Assembly: GCA_016795035.1 (NCBI GenBank)
Contig: JAEUIT010000068.1
Location: 1 to 64,000, forward strand
Length of the DNA: 64,000 nt
Direction of reading: 5' to 3'
Source of the DNA: Phycisphaerae bacterium
GTDB taxonomy: Bacteria; Planctomycetota; Phycisphaerae; Phycisphaerales; SM1A02
This document shows, one piece after another, positions 1-8,493 of this stretch (the first letter of the stretch is position 1; every line of letters starts with the position of its first letter). A program made the translations under genes and the position numbers. The notes beneath the pieces are model-generated. The model was given only the letters and a program-made list of their open reading frames with translations. It was not told where the DNA came from and made no database searches.

Positions 1-374
1 CGAGATCTGTAAGCAGAGATCGAGACGAGAAGGCGAAAGCAGAGTCTAGAAGAAAGCCGAGACGGAGACGGAGACAGAGGGCCGCGCACTCGCTCCGCGT
101 TGCGGGCGCGATCTTGCATCCTCCCCCACGCTCGCGTGGGGGAGGTGTCGGCGCAGCCGACGGAGGGGGCCTGCGCGTCTCTACTCTCGCCTCCGCTCAC
201 TGGTCTCGTCTCGATTTCGGCGCGCTGATCTCTCACCTCGGCCGGCGGACGTGGAGAGAGTCGAAGTGAGCGGAGACCGAGACGAGAAGGCGAAAAGAGA
301 GTCCAGAAGAAAGCCGAGACGGAGACGGAGACAGAGGGGTGCGCACGCGCTCCGCGTTGTGGGCGAGGACTCCC
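1..374. repeat. Composite intergenic repeat element, copy 1
   Basis: No gene is visible. An 87-bp unit rich in GAGAC/GGAGAC occurs twice as an ungapped, roughly 90% identical direct repeat at 22-108 and 279-365. Between the copies lie a double hairpin (121-169) and a stretch (about 177-220) imperfectly complementary to about 256-300, both rich in GTCTC or GAGAC. The same order of parts recurs at 8161-8493. The reading frames that cross it consist mostly of Arg/Ser/Ala and are not credible genes. Confidence 0.75.
120..169. repeat. Double hairpin (extragenic palindromic element)
   Basis: Hairpin 1 is a perfect 10-bp stem (121-130 with 135-144) closed by the tetraloop CTCG. Hairpin 2 is GTCGGC, loop GCA, GCCGAC (147-161). 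GGAGGGGG at 162-169 could alternatively pair with CCTCCCCC at 120-127, which would exclude hairpin 1. A second copy at 8419-8467 keeps both stems with different loops and one compensatory base-pair change. Confidence 0.7.
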
Positions 375-866
375 TCACCCCACATGCAGCAAGTGCCGCT
401 GCGCCGCATCCGCCAATTCGTCGCAGAGGTCGCCCGGAAGCTCGCACGTGTCAGCGGCGGCGCGCTTGAGCGCCGTCCGCACGCGCCGCGCGGCGTCGGC
501 CGCGCGGCCCGCGCGACTCAGCGCCGCGGCGAGCGCGAGGTCGACGCGAATGGACTCCTCGGCGAGATCGGCGTGCGCGAAGAGAAGATCCGCCTCGACG
601 AGCGCCGCGATCGCCTTCTCGAGATTCGGGTCTCGCGGCGAATTCGCGAGCGACGCATACGCATCGCCAAGCAGTTTCCACAACCGCGCCTGTTCGCGCG
701 GCTCGCAGCCTTCCGTCGCAAGTTCGTGGAGGAGACCGATCACGCCGTCGGCGACGCCGAAGGTCTCGGCGACGAACTCCTCCGTCCGGCCGCACGCGCG
801 AAGCTCAACCGCCCGTAGCGATCGCTCAATGAGCGAGTCTCGACGCCGGCGTTGCATGTCGTTCAT
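375..866 (-). CDS. Hypothetical helical protein, weakly TPR-like
   Basis: A 163-residue cytoplasmic-looking protein with no signal peptide and no family I recognise. The sequence is Ala/Leu/Glu/Arg-rich and strongly helical. Two stretches, LWKLLGDAYASLA and AADAARRVRTALKRAAAD, have the helix-turn-helix spacing of tetratricopeptide units, so a protein-interaction role is possible but unproven. The ATG at 866 was chosen because a G-rich AGGGGG lies just upstream; an in-frame start at 962 would add only an Arg-rich stretch. The gene ends about 10 bp from the upstream composite repeat and is separated from the next gene on the same strand by 174 bp with no clear feature. Confidence 0.55.
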   Translation of the reverse strand: MNDMQRRRRDSLIERSLRAVELRACGRTEEFVAETFGVADGVIGLLHELATEGCEPREQARLWKLLGDAYASLANSPRDPNLEKAIAALVEADLLFAHADLAEESIRVDLALAAALSRAGRAADAARRVRTALKRAAADTCELPGDLCDELADAAQRHLLHVG

Positions 867-1040
867 GGCTAGACCCCCTCGCAACGGGAGGCGCCAGCGA
901 CCCCGGCATGAGCGCCGTCGGCGTCGCCACCCCCACCTAACTATCGCGTTGCCTAACACCACGGTATCGCCGGTCGATCAGGGTGCAAGCCCCGACTGCC
1001 AGGTTCGTGAACTCTCCATTCCTGCGGTCGCCCGCCCCCG

Positions 1041-2066
1041 CTACCGCGGCTCCGCCGTCTTCAGCAACTCCTCCAGCCGGTCTCCGGGATGCGCCTTTAG
1101 CGGCTCCTTCAGCCGCAGCTCGCGCTTCTGGTAGACGATGTCGCGCGACCCGACGGTGAACTCGAGGTCGAGCTTCCTGTCCTGCACCACTGTCCCGTCG
1201 GCGACCGGCGGGGGCGCGGGAACGTCGGCGGGGATAATGGCGACCTTGGAGATCGTCGTGCGCTGGATCTGCACGCCGCGCGTCGGAAACTCCTTGGTCG
1301 CCGGAAGCGTCACTTCGCGCCGGACGACCCGAGCGATCGGACGTCCGTCGAACTGCTGCCACTCCTCGACCACGAAGCGATCGGTGCGCGGCTGCTTGAG
1401 ATCGCCGATCCGCGGCAGGTCCACCGCGATCTCAAGCACGCGCGGCGGGTCGTCCATGTCGACGACGACCGTGCGGTGGCTGTGCATCGCGTTCGGGTTC
1501 TTCTCGCGCGTTCGCGCGAACGCCTCGACCTCCGCTGCCACGTCGTACACGTACGTCCATCGAGATCCATCGACCGCGAGCGAGAGGGGAATGCTCGTGC
1601 GAATGACGTCCGCCGCAGCGTTTCCCCCTCCAAGCGGTCCAAAGGCGTCCACCTGCAACGCGAGGGCCACGCCGGAGACGTACGGATCGAACCCGGTGCT
1701 CCTGTCGGCAAAGGCCGTCCATTCGGATGTCGCGACCGAGTAGTGATAGTCGTCGGACTGCACGTGCGCGTACCCCTCTTTGGCTTGGATGGTGCGTTGG
1801 GGCCCGAACATCCGGAAGACAAACGAGTCCGGATAGAGCGGAGGATCCTTGGCGACGTCCGGTGCCGGTTTCCCCGCTTCGTGATTCCACCGCGCGAGAT
1901 CAACCCGACACTCCACGCGCCGATCCGCCGGCAACGCCTTCGCCACCGCATCGGCGAGCGCCGCGACTTTCTCCGGCGCGACCGCCGGAGGTTGCGGCTT
2001 GTCGTCAGCGCCATGCGCAGGTGGCGCAACGAGAAGGAGAGCTGCAACGACGAGTGCACCGTGCAT
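1041..2066 (-). CDS. Secreted protein of unknown function
   Basis: A 341-residue protein with a clear signal peptide: a short start, the hydrophobic run LVVAALLLVA, and a probable cleavage after AHG near residue 20. The mature part is hydrophilic with alternating beta-like stretches, in places reminiscent of periplasmic lipoprotein-carrier folds, but I cannot assign a family. The ATG at 2066 is preceded by AAGGAGTG at good spacing. That ribosome site lies across the end of the upstream gene, which stops 5 bp before this ATG, so the two are probably co-transcribed and coupled. A copy of the dispersed octamer sits inside the signal-peptide codons. Neither neighbour suggests a function. Confidence 0.6.
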   Translation of the reverse strand: MHGALVVAALLLVAPPAHGADDKPQPPAVAPEKVAALADAVAKALPADRRVECRVDLARWNHEAGKPAPDVAKDPPLYPDSFVFRMFGPQRTIQAKEGYAHVQSDDYHYSVATSEWTAFADRSTGFDPYVSGVALALQVDAFGPLGGGNAAADVIRTSIPLSLAVDGSRWTYVYDVAAEVEAFARTREKNPNAMHSHRTVVVDMDDPPRVLEIAVDLPRIGDLKQPRTDRFVVEEWQQFDGRPIARVVRREVTLPATKEFPTRGVQIQRTTISKVAIIPADVPAPPPVADGTVVQDRKLDLEFTVGSRDIVYQKRELRLKEPLKAHPGDRLEELLKTAEPR

Positions 2067-2071
2067 GCGAA

Positions 2072-3433
2072 TCACTCCTTGTCCTCTTCGACAGGGTCTA
2101 TGGAGTCGGGAACCGCGTTCGACGCCGCGGCCACAGACGCGGCCCGTCTCGCTTCGGCGAACGCGCGCCACAAGACCTCGCCGTCACTTCCCGACTGCAG
2201 CTCCGCGACCGAGTCGCGCACCAACGCCGACTGCACGCATGCAAGGAGCCGCTTTCGAAGCGACTCGTCGAAGGCCATGCGTCGGTCGTCGGCGTCGATG
2301 AGCGCCGCGGGCGGATCGGTCAACGCTCGCGGCCTGCCCTCCGCCTCGGCATCGCGTTCCCACTGTCGATAGGCGCGAATGACCGCCTCGCGTCGGGCAA
2401 ACCGAGCGGCTCTCGTCTCGTCCAGAATCTGGTGCATCGACTTCTTCTCGGCATCCGACACGCCGAGCGTCTCGGCTCGCGCCACCATCATCGTCGGCAG
2501 GTCTCCGCGCGGCACGATCGCCGACGCGGTCTCGTCGAGGTATCGCGACTTCCACGTTGCAGCCGCGATCTCGCCGCCGCCGACCGTGACGAACGCCGTG
2601 ACCGCGTCGGCCAGGCGATCGTTGGCGTCGCGCCATCGCGCATTGGAGCGCCGATCCTCGTTGCGGCGTTCGTCGGCCTTCGCGCTTCGTTCGGTCATCG
2701 CGCCGGGCGTGCCGGCGCTGCGGGCGGCCCACTCCATGCGCGCGATCGCGGCGGTCGCCAGCCGCTTCACTTCGGCGAAGTACGCGCGCTCGGCGGCCCG
2801 ATAGGCGTCGAGCGCCGCCGAGTCCGCACTCGCCTTAACTCGAGCCTCGCGCACGATCGGGCTCTCCGCGCACGTCGCCTCAAAGAGCCGCGCCGCATCG
2901 GGCGGCGAGGATCCGCGGGCGTTGAAGGCGTCGGCGAACGTCATCGAGGCGATGGGCAGGTAGACCCGCGCCGCGACGTCGTCGGCCGAGAGCCCCTTCT
3001 CCACGCCTGCAACGGAGAGATCCTTGGCAAGCTCCTCGGTCGCCTCCTGCAACGCACTCGCCAGCCGTTCCGCGGCGGCAGCGACCTCGCCCGGCGACGC
3101 CGTCGCGTGACGAATCGCGCCCGTGGGTTCCGTCACGAAGGCGAGGGCGACGAAGGACTGTTCGAGCGGGCCAACACGCTCGGCGTAGTCGTGAAACGCC
3201 GCGTCGATCGCCGCTCGCGCGACCTCCGGATCGGTCGCGCGGAGCGCCGCCTCCAGTCGGTCGCGCCGAAGCGTCACGGCGGCCATGGTCCGCGCGAACC
3301 ACTCGCGACACTCCTTGGCCGTGGGCTCCTCCGGCGCGTGCACGATCACGATCCCCGGGACCGCCGGCGGATCGTCCGTCGCGATCGGCCCCACGATGCC
3401 CATCGATGCCGCGAGTGCAAGGGCGCTCCACAT
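2072..3433 (-). CDS. Probable exported protein of unknown function
   Basis: A 453-residue protein starting at the ATG at 3433 (MWSALALAAS). Its N-terminus is hydrophobic and compatible with a short signal peptide. The rest is rich in Ala, Arg, Glu and Asp with long predicted helices, possibly coiled coil in the middle (around residues 190-330), and ends in an acidic tail VEEDKE. No catalytic motif was recognised. An upstream in-frame start at 3643 exists but would overlap the divergent pullulanase and add a low-complexity Arg/Gly stretch, so it was rejected. It is the first gene of a two-gene leftward unit with the secreted protein that follows and shares an 81-bp divergent promoter region with pulA. 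Three octamer copies lie within it. Confidence 0.55.
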   Translation of the reverse strand: MWSALALAASMGIVGPIATDDPPAVPGIVIVHAPEEPTAKECREWFARTMAAVTLRRDRLEAALRATDPEVARAAIDAAFHDYAERVGPLEQSFVALAFVTEPTGAIRHATASPGEVAAAAERLASALQEATEELAKDLSVAGVEKGLSADDVAARVYLPIASMTFADAFNARGSSPPDAARLFEATCAESPIVREARVKASADSAALDAYRAAERAYFAEVKRLATAAIARMEWAARSAGTPGAMTERSAKADERRNEDRRSNARWRDANDRLADAVTAFVTVGGGEIAAATWKSRYLDETASAIVPRGDLPTMMVARAETLGVSDAEKKSMHQILDETRAARFARREAVIRAYRQWERDAEAEGRPRALTDPPAALIDADDRRMAFDESLRKRLLACVQSALVRDSVAELQSGSDGEVLWRAFAEARRAASVAAASNAVPDSIDPVEEDKE

Positions 3434-3514
3434 GCCGACGTCGTACCACCCGCCCGAGAGCGCGGCAAGGAGTTTCCCGAAGGAGTCGAGAGGTGCCGCC
3501 TGTAGACTCGCGGC

Positions 3515-6094
3515 ATGCCGCCCACCCGGTCCTTCGTCGCCCGCCTCGCACTCCTCGTTGCAGCCTTCGCGCTCGTCGTTGCTGCCGCGCCTTCCGAAGG
3601 CGTCACGACCGCCGCGGCGGACGACGCCCAGACGGCTCGCCACGCGGAGTCGCGACTACTCGTCCATTACCACCGACCGGACGGCCAGTACGGGGACCAG
3701 GTCGGGGGCTGGAACCTCTGGGTGTGGCCCGAAGGTGGCGAGGGACAGGCGTTCCCCTTCGACGGCCGCGACGACTTCGGCGTCATCGCCGAAGTGCCGT
3801 TCACTGTCACCCCCCCGCGCATCGGCTTTCTCGTCCGCAAGGGCAACTGGGAAGCAAAGGACGTCGACCAGAATCGCTTCGTCGCGCTGACGAAGGGAAC
3901 GACCACGGAGATCTGGCTCGTCTCCGGCGAGGACGCGATCCGCACCGATCCGAAGGGGATAGACCTCTCGCTCAAGATCCTTGGCGCGTTTCTCGACTCC
4001 CCGACCTCGATCACCCTTGCGACGACCGCGCCGCTCGGGCCCGCCGAACGAAAGGCGATTCACGTCTTCGACGTGCGCGAGCCGTCGAAGCGTCTCCGCG
4101 TTGCAGCCGTGCGCGACGCGGCGCCGAGCGGCGGGAAGCCGATCGTCGAACTCGAGCTCGCGAAGCCTGTCGATCCCGAAGACGTCGCCTCGCTCGCGCT
4201 TCGCTTTCCGAAACCCTTCGACGGGCTCGCCGATCAGCGCGTGTACGCACGCGACGTCCTGAACGGCCCCGCGTTCACGCCGCTCGACGCGCGGCTCGGC
4301 GTCGAGGTCTCGCGCGAGCGTTCCGTCTTCACGACGTGGTCGCCGGTCGCAACCGACGTCGAACTCCTGCTCTATCCGTCGCTCGACGCCCCCGCCCCCG
4401 ACCGCACCATCGCGCTCAGGCGCGGCGCCCAAGGGCTCTGGACCACGACCGTCCCCGGCGATCTCCACGGCACCGCGTATCGCTATCGCTTCACGGCCTA
4501 CGGCGTCGCCCGCGAGGTGCCCGACGTGCATGGCGTCGCCGCGACCGCCGACAGCGCGCGGACCGTCGTCGCCGATCTCGCGCGCCTTGCGCCCGAGGGC
4601 TGGAACGACGCGGCGAATCCGCCACGGGCGCACCCCACCGACGAGGTCCTCTACGAGATCCACGTGCGCGACTTCTCGATCCGCGATCCGCGCACCCCCA
4701 ACCGCGAGCGCGGCACGTATCTGGGCCTCGCGCGCCGCAACGCGGAGACGGACACGAAGGCCGCGAGCGGCCTCGCGCATCTTGAGGAGCTCGGCGTGAG
4801 CGCCGTGCATCTCCTGCCGATCCACGACTTCACCGCGAAGGTCGACGAGTACAACTGGGGCTACTGGACGACGCTCTTCAACGTCCCCGAGTCGAACTAC
4901 TCCACGGATCCAGGCGATCCCTTCGCCGCGATCCGCGAGCTCCGCGCCGCGATCTCCGCGTTGCACCAGGCGGGAATTCGCGTCATTCTCGACGTCGTCT
5001 ACAACCACACGTCCGACGCCGGTCCCGATTCGCCGTTCGGCGCCGCGGTGCCCTACTACTACTTTCGCACGACGCGCGACGGCCGACTCGTGAACGACAC
5101 CGGCGTCGGCAATACGTTCGCCGACGAGCGACCGATGGCGCGGAAGTACATCCTCGACAGCCTCGAGCATTGGCTGCGCGACTACGACGTCGACGGCTTC
5201 CGCTTCGATCTCCTCGGCTGCCACGAGCCCGACACCGTGCGCGCGATCGCGTCGCGGCTCCTTCCGCTGCGCCCCGATCTCACGCTCTACGGCGAACCCT
5301 GGACGGGCGGCGGCCGCATCCGCTTCGGCAAGGGCGCGCAGAAGGGCCTTCCCGTCGCCGTCTTCAACGACCACCTCCGTAACGCGATCCGCGGCGACCT
5401 CGACGGCACCGCGATCGGCATCGCGACGGGGCCGGGCGGCGACATCTCCGCGTTGCAGGCGGGAATCAAGGGCGCGATCGACGACTTCGCCAGGGAGCCG
5501 ACGGAGAGCGTCAACTACGCCTCGGCGCACGACAACCTCACGTTGTGGGACAAGATCACGAAGACGCAGCCGAGCGCGAGCGACGCCGAGAGGCGCGCGA
5601 TGCAGAAGATCGCGCTCGGCATCGTCCTCACGAGCCAGGGCGTCGCGTTCCTGCATGGCGGCTGCGACTTCGCCCGCACGAAGGGCGGCAACCACAACTC
5701 GTTCAACGCGGGCGACGACGTCAATCTCTTCGACTGGGAGCGGAAGCGCGCCTACGACGACGTGTTCGACTTCGTCGCCGGGCTCGTCGCGCTGCGCCGG
5801 GCGCATCCGGCCTTCCGCATGGCCGACGACGCCGACGTGCGCCGGGCGATCGCGTTCCTTCCGTCCGAGCGTCCGATCGCGTTCACGATCGACGGCGGCG
5901 TCGCGAAGGACACGTGGTCGCGCATCCTCGTCGCCTACAACGACGAGCCGTCCGAGGCGACGTTCGACCTCCCGCGCGGGCAGTGGAACGTCGTCGTCGA
6001 CGCGACGAAGGCAGGCACCGCGACCCTCCGAACCGTCGACGGCCGCGTCACGCTGCCGCCGTATTCGATGCTCGTCGCGTGGCAAGGCCGCTGA
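3515..6094 (+). CDS. pulA: Secreted type I pullulanase (GH13)
   Basis: An 859-residue enzyme expected to hydrolyse alpha-1,6 branch points of pullulan, amylopectin or glycogen outside the cytoplasm. It has a signal peptide in the first ~25 residues, then a pullulanase-associated carbohydrate-binding region (VHYHRPDGQYGDQVGGWNLW), then an early-set beta domain, then the catalytic barrel. The pullulanase signature YNWGYW begins near residue 446. The three GH13 carboxylates are visible: Asp565 in GFRFDLLG, Glu594 in YGEPW and Asp673 in SAHDNL. The region VILDVVYNHT is the usual conserved segment I. Length and order fit bacterial type I pullulanases. No strong ribosome site precedes the ATG. It is divergent from the gene on its left and carries octamer copies in the signal-peptide codons and elsewhere. 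Confidence 0.9.
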   Translation: MPPTRSFVARLALLVAAFALVVAAAPSEGVTTAAADDAQTARHAESRLLVHYHRPDGQYGDQVGGWNLWVWPEGGEGQAFPFDGRDDFGVIAEVPFTVTPPRIGFLVRKGNWEAKDVDQNRFVALTKGTTTEIWLVSGEDAIRTDPKGIDLSLKILGAFLDSPTSITLATTAPLGPAERKAIHVFDVREPSKRLRVAAVRDAAPSGGKPIVELELAKPVDPEDVASLALRFPKPFDGLADQRVYARDVLNGPAFTPLDARLGVEVSRERSVFTTWSPVATDVELLLYPSLDAPAPDRTIALRRGAQGLWTTTVPGDLHGTAYRYRFTAYGVAREVPDVHGVAATADSARTVVADLARLAPEGWNDAANPPRAHPTDEVLYEIHVRDFSIRDPRTPNRERGTYLGLARRNAETDTKAASGLAHLEELGVSAVHLLPIHDFTAKVDEYNWGYWTTLFNVPESNYSTDPGDPFAAIRELRAAISALHQAGIRVILDVVYNHTSDAGPDSPFGAAVPYYYFRTTRDGRLVNDTGVGNTFADERPMARKYILDSLEHWLRDYDVDGFRFDLLGCHEPDTVRAIASRLLPLRPDLTLYGEPWTGGGRIRFGKGAQKGLPVAVFNDHLRNAIRGDLDGTAIGIATGPGGDISALQAGIKGAIDDFAREPTESVNYASAHDNLTLWDKITKTQPSASDAERRAMQKIALGIVLTSQGVAFLHGGCDFARTKGGNHNSFNAGDDVNLFDWERKRAYDDVFDFVAGLVALRRAHPAFRMADDADVRRAIAFLPSERPIAFTIDGGVAKDTWSRILVAYNDEPSEATFDLPRGQWNVVVDATKAGTATLRTVDGRVTLPPYSMLVAWQGR

Positions 6095-6192
6095 CGAATG
6101 GAGATTCTCGACGATTCCATCGGGCGCTCCATCCGGCAAGTGCGCTAGTGCGAGGCCGGCTGCCCCCGCATTGCGGCTGGCTTGGAGCCCCC

Positions 6193-8160
6193 ATGCCTCG
6201 TCGCCTCACCCCTCGCTTCGGCTCGTCGCTCGCCCCTCTCGCCGCGCTCCTCGTTGCTGCCCCCGCCTTGGGCGGCCAGGTGTGCCCCTGCCTCGGGGAC
6301 ATCGACGCGAACGGCACCGTCGACGGCGCCGATCTCGCCTTCGTGCTCGGCGCCTGGGGCCCCTGTGCGAATTGCCCCGCCGATCTTTCGGAGAACGGAA
6401 CGGTCGACGGTCTCGACCTCGGGATCCTGCTCGGCGCCTGGGGACCGTGCTCGCCGATTCCGGCGAATGACACGTGCGGCGACGCGAAAGAGATCACGAG
6501 CTTCACGGGGAGCGCGAACCCGTTCTGCACCTTCGGCGCGAACACCGACGGTCCCGCGGTCAGCGGCTGCAACGAGCCGGCCTTCACGACGATCGAAGGC
6601 GACGTGTGGTTCCGCGTCGACGCGCCGATCACCTGCACGTTGCAGGTCGGCGTCTGCGCCGACTTCGACGTGCGCATCGCCGCGTACACGAGCCTCTTCA
6701 CCGGCGCCTGCACGTGCCCTGGCGGGCCCTTCGGCGGCTTCCTGATCGAGTGCGCTTCCACGTTGCAGTATCCAAGTTGCGAGAAGGGCGCGGCGATGCT
6801 CATTCCGGTCGACGCCGGCGACTGCATCCTCCTCCGCGTCGGCGGGGCTCCCGGCCAGCGCGGCAGCGGCAACGTGGACATCAACATCTACCTGCCGCCG
6901 TGCACGATCACGTCGTCGACGACGCTCGCCGCGTCGGGTCTTGAAGCGAACACGGAGTTCGGCCTGAACTGCGACATGGACGGTGACGTGGCCGTCGTCG
7001 GGGCGATCTTCGACGACCTTCTTTTCGGCGGAAGTAACGCCGGCTCCGCACGGGTGTACCGCTACGACGGCGTCGTGTGGAACCCTGAGGCGACGCTCAC
7101 CGGCCCGACACCCTTCGCCGGCCAGCGATTCGGCGTCAACACCGCCGTGGACGGAGATCGCATCATCGTGGGCGCGGGCGACGTCGACGCGGACTGCAGC
7201 GCCACGCCCGGCTGCGACACCGGCGCGGCTTTCGTCTTCGAGTACGACGGCTCCGCGTGGCAGCTGATCGACGAGCTGCTGCCAAGCGGCGGCAATCCGG
7301 ACGACCAGTTCGGTGCGCGCGTCGACATCGATGGCTCGCGGGCGATCGTGAGCGCTTGGGACGACGACGAGAACGGCACGATCTCCGGCGCGGCGTACGT
7401 CTACGAGCGCATCCTCTTCTTCGGCAACCCGCTCTGGTTCCTCTCGAAGAAGCTGATCGCCTCGGACGGCGACTTCGCCGACGGCTTCGGCAGCGACGTC
7501 GCGCTGAGCGGCACGCTCGCGCTCGTCGGCGCCGACAACGACGAAGGCGGCGGCGCGGCGTATCTCTTCGAAGACACCGGCAGCACTTGGGTGCAGATCG
7601 CGAAGCTGAAGCCCGCAGGATTGGCCGCGAGCGCGGACTTCGGGTACGCCGTCGCGATCGACGGCGACATGCTGGCGGTCGGCGCGCCCGACTTCAACGC
7701 GGGCACGGGCAAGGTCTATGTGTACGAGCATTTCGATTCGCTCGGCTGGCTTCTCACCGCAACGTTGACCGGCAGCGACACGACGAACGGCGCGGCGTTC
7801 GGCACGAGTCTCTCGATCAAGGGCGGCGAGCTCCTCGTGGGCGCGACGAATGGCGGCGGATTGGCCGGCAGCGCGTATCTCTTCTGGCGCGTAAGCGGCG
7901 GTTGGATCGAGCGCGCGAAGCTCGTGGGCAGCGCGGCCGTCGCAAGCGACAGCTTCGGCGGCTCCGTGGCGATCGACGACGGCCGCGGGTTCGTCGGCGC
8001 CTACTTCGATGACGTCGGACTCTCGATCGACCGCGGGAGCGTCTACCGCTTCAACGGCCTCGGCGAGTGCACCGGCAACGGCGTGCCCGACGCGTGCGAC
8101 ATCGCGAATGGCACCCCCGACGCCGACGGCGACGGCGTGCCGAACGCGTGCGAGCCGTGA
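6193..8160 (+). CDS. Secreted FG-GAP repeat protein with N-terminal dockerin-like pair
   Basis: A 655-residue secreted protein. After the signal peptide (cleavage near ALGG) come two calcium-loop repeats, GDIDANGTVDGADLAF and ADLSENGTVDGLDLGI, each followed by LLGAWG or VLGAWG. This is a dockerin-like pair placed unusually at the N-terminus. Next is a Cys-containing domain with PANDTCGDA, seen in other secreted planctomycete proteins, then about seven FG-GAP-type blades (for example DGDVAVVGA, DGDRIIVGAG, DGDMLAVGAP) forming a likely beta-propeller. A thrombospondin type 3-like calcium loop, DADGDGVPNACEP, ends the protein. The ATG at 6193 has GGAG 6 bp upstream. The function is probably adhesive or structural; no catalytic site is visible. 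Confidence 0.75.
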   Translation: MPRRLTPRFGSSLAPLAALLVAAPALGGQVCPCLGDIDANGTVDGADLAFVLGAWGPCANCPADLSENGTVDGLDLGILLGAWGPCSPIPANDTCGDAKEITSFTGSANPFCTFGANTDGPAVSGCNEPAFTTIEGDVWFRVDAPITCTLQVGVCADFDVRIAAYTSLFTGACTCPGGPFGGFLIECASTLQYPSCEKGAAMLIPVDAGDCILLRVGGAPGQRGSGNVDINIYLPPCTITSSTTLAASGLEANTEFGLNCDMDGDVAVVGAIFDDLLFGGSNAGSARVYRYDGVVWNPEATLTGPTPFAGQRFGVNTAVDGDRIIVGAGDVDADCSATPGCDTGAAFVFEYDGSAWQLIDELLPSGGNPDDQFGARVDIDGSRAIVSAWDDDENGTISGAAYVYERILFFGNPLWFLSKKLIASDGDFADGFGSDVALSGTLALVGADNDEGGGAAYLFEDTGSTWVQIAKLKPAGLAASADFGYAVAIDGDMLAVGAPDFNAGTGKVYVYEHFDSLGWLLTATLTGSDTTNGAAFGTSLSIKGGELLVGATNGGGLAGSAYLFWRVSGGWIERAKLVGSAAVASDSFGGSVAIDDGRGFVGAYFDDVGLSIDRGSVYRFNGLGECTGNGVPDACDIANGTPDADGDGVPNACEP

Positions 8161-8493
8161 GACCGTACGGGGTGAGAATCGCTCCGTATCTGTCTCCGTC
8201 TCTGTCTCCGTCTCTGTCTGGGCTCACTTCTTGACTCGGCTCCCTGATCTCGTCTCGGTCTCTGCGGTCTGGCCGCTCTTCTCCTCATGCAGACGTGTCG
8301 CGAGACGAGTGAGCAGACACCGAGACGCATCAAGAGAGCGGAAACCAGGAGAGAGCCGAGACGGAGACAGAGACAGAAGCGCAGACGCTTCCCTCACACG
8401 CGGAGCGCCTCCGCATTCTTCCCCCACGTGTGCGTGGGGGAGGTGCCGGCACAGCCGGCGGAGGGGGCCGGCCTCGCACCTGCAACACAGAGC
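8161..8493. repeat. Composite intergenic repeat element, copy 2
   Basis: There is no gene in this 333-bp gap between convergent genes. GTCTCCGTCTCTG tracts at about 8186-8272 are imperfectly complementary to GAGACGGAGACAGAG tracts at about 8299-8380, giving a long purine/pyrimidine-strand hairpin. The right arm matches the 87-bp unit of the element at 1-374. It is followed, as there, by the double hairpin (8419-8467). Finding the parts in the same order twice argues for one dispersed element. Confidence 0.7.
8419..8467. repeat. Double hairpin, second copy
   Basis: Stem CCCCCACG with CGTGGGGG (8421-8428 and 8433-8440) closes loop TGTG. The second stem is GCCGGC, loop ACA, GCCGGC (8445-8459), followed by GGAGGGGG. 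Relative to the copy at 120-169, one stem pair has changed from T-A to C-G on both sides, preserving pairing. Confidence 0.7.
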
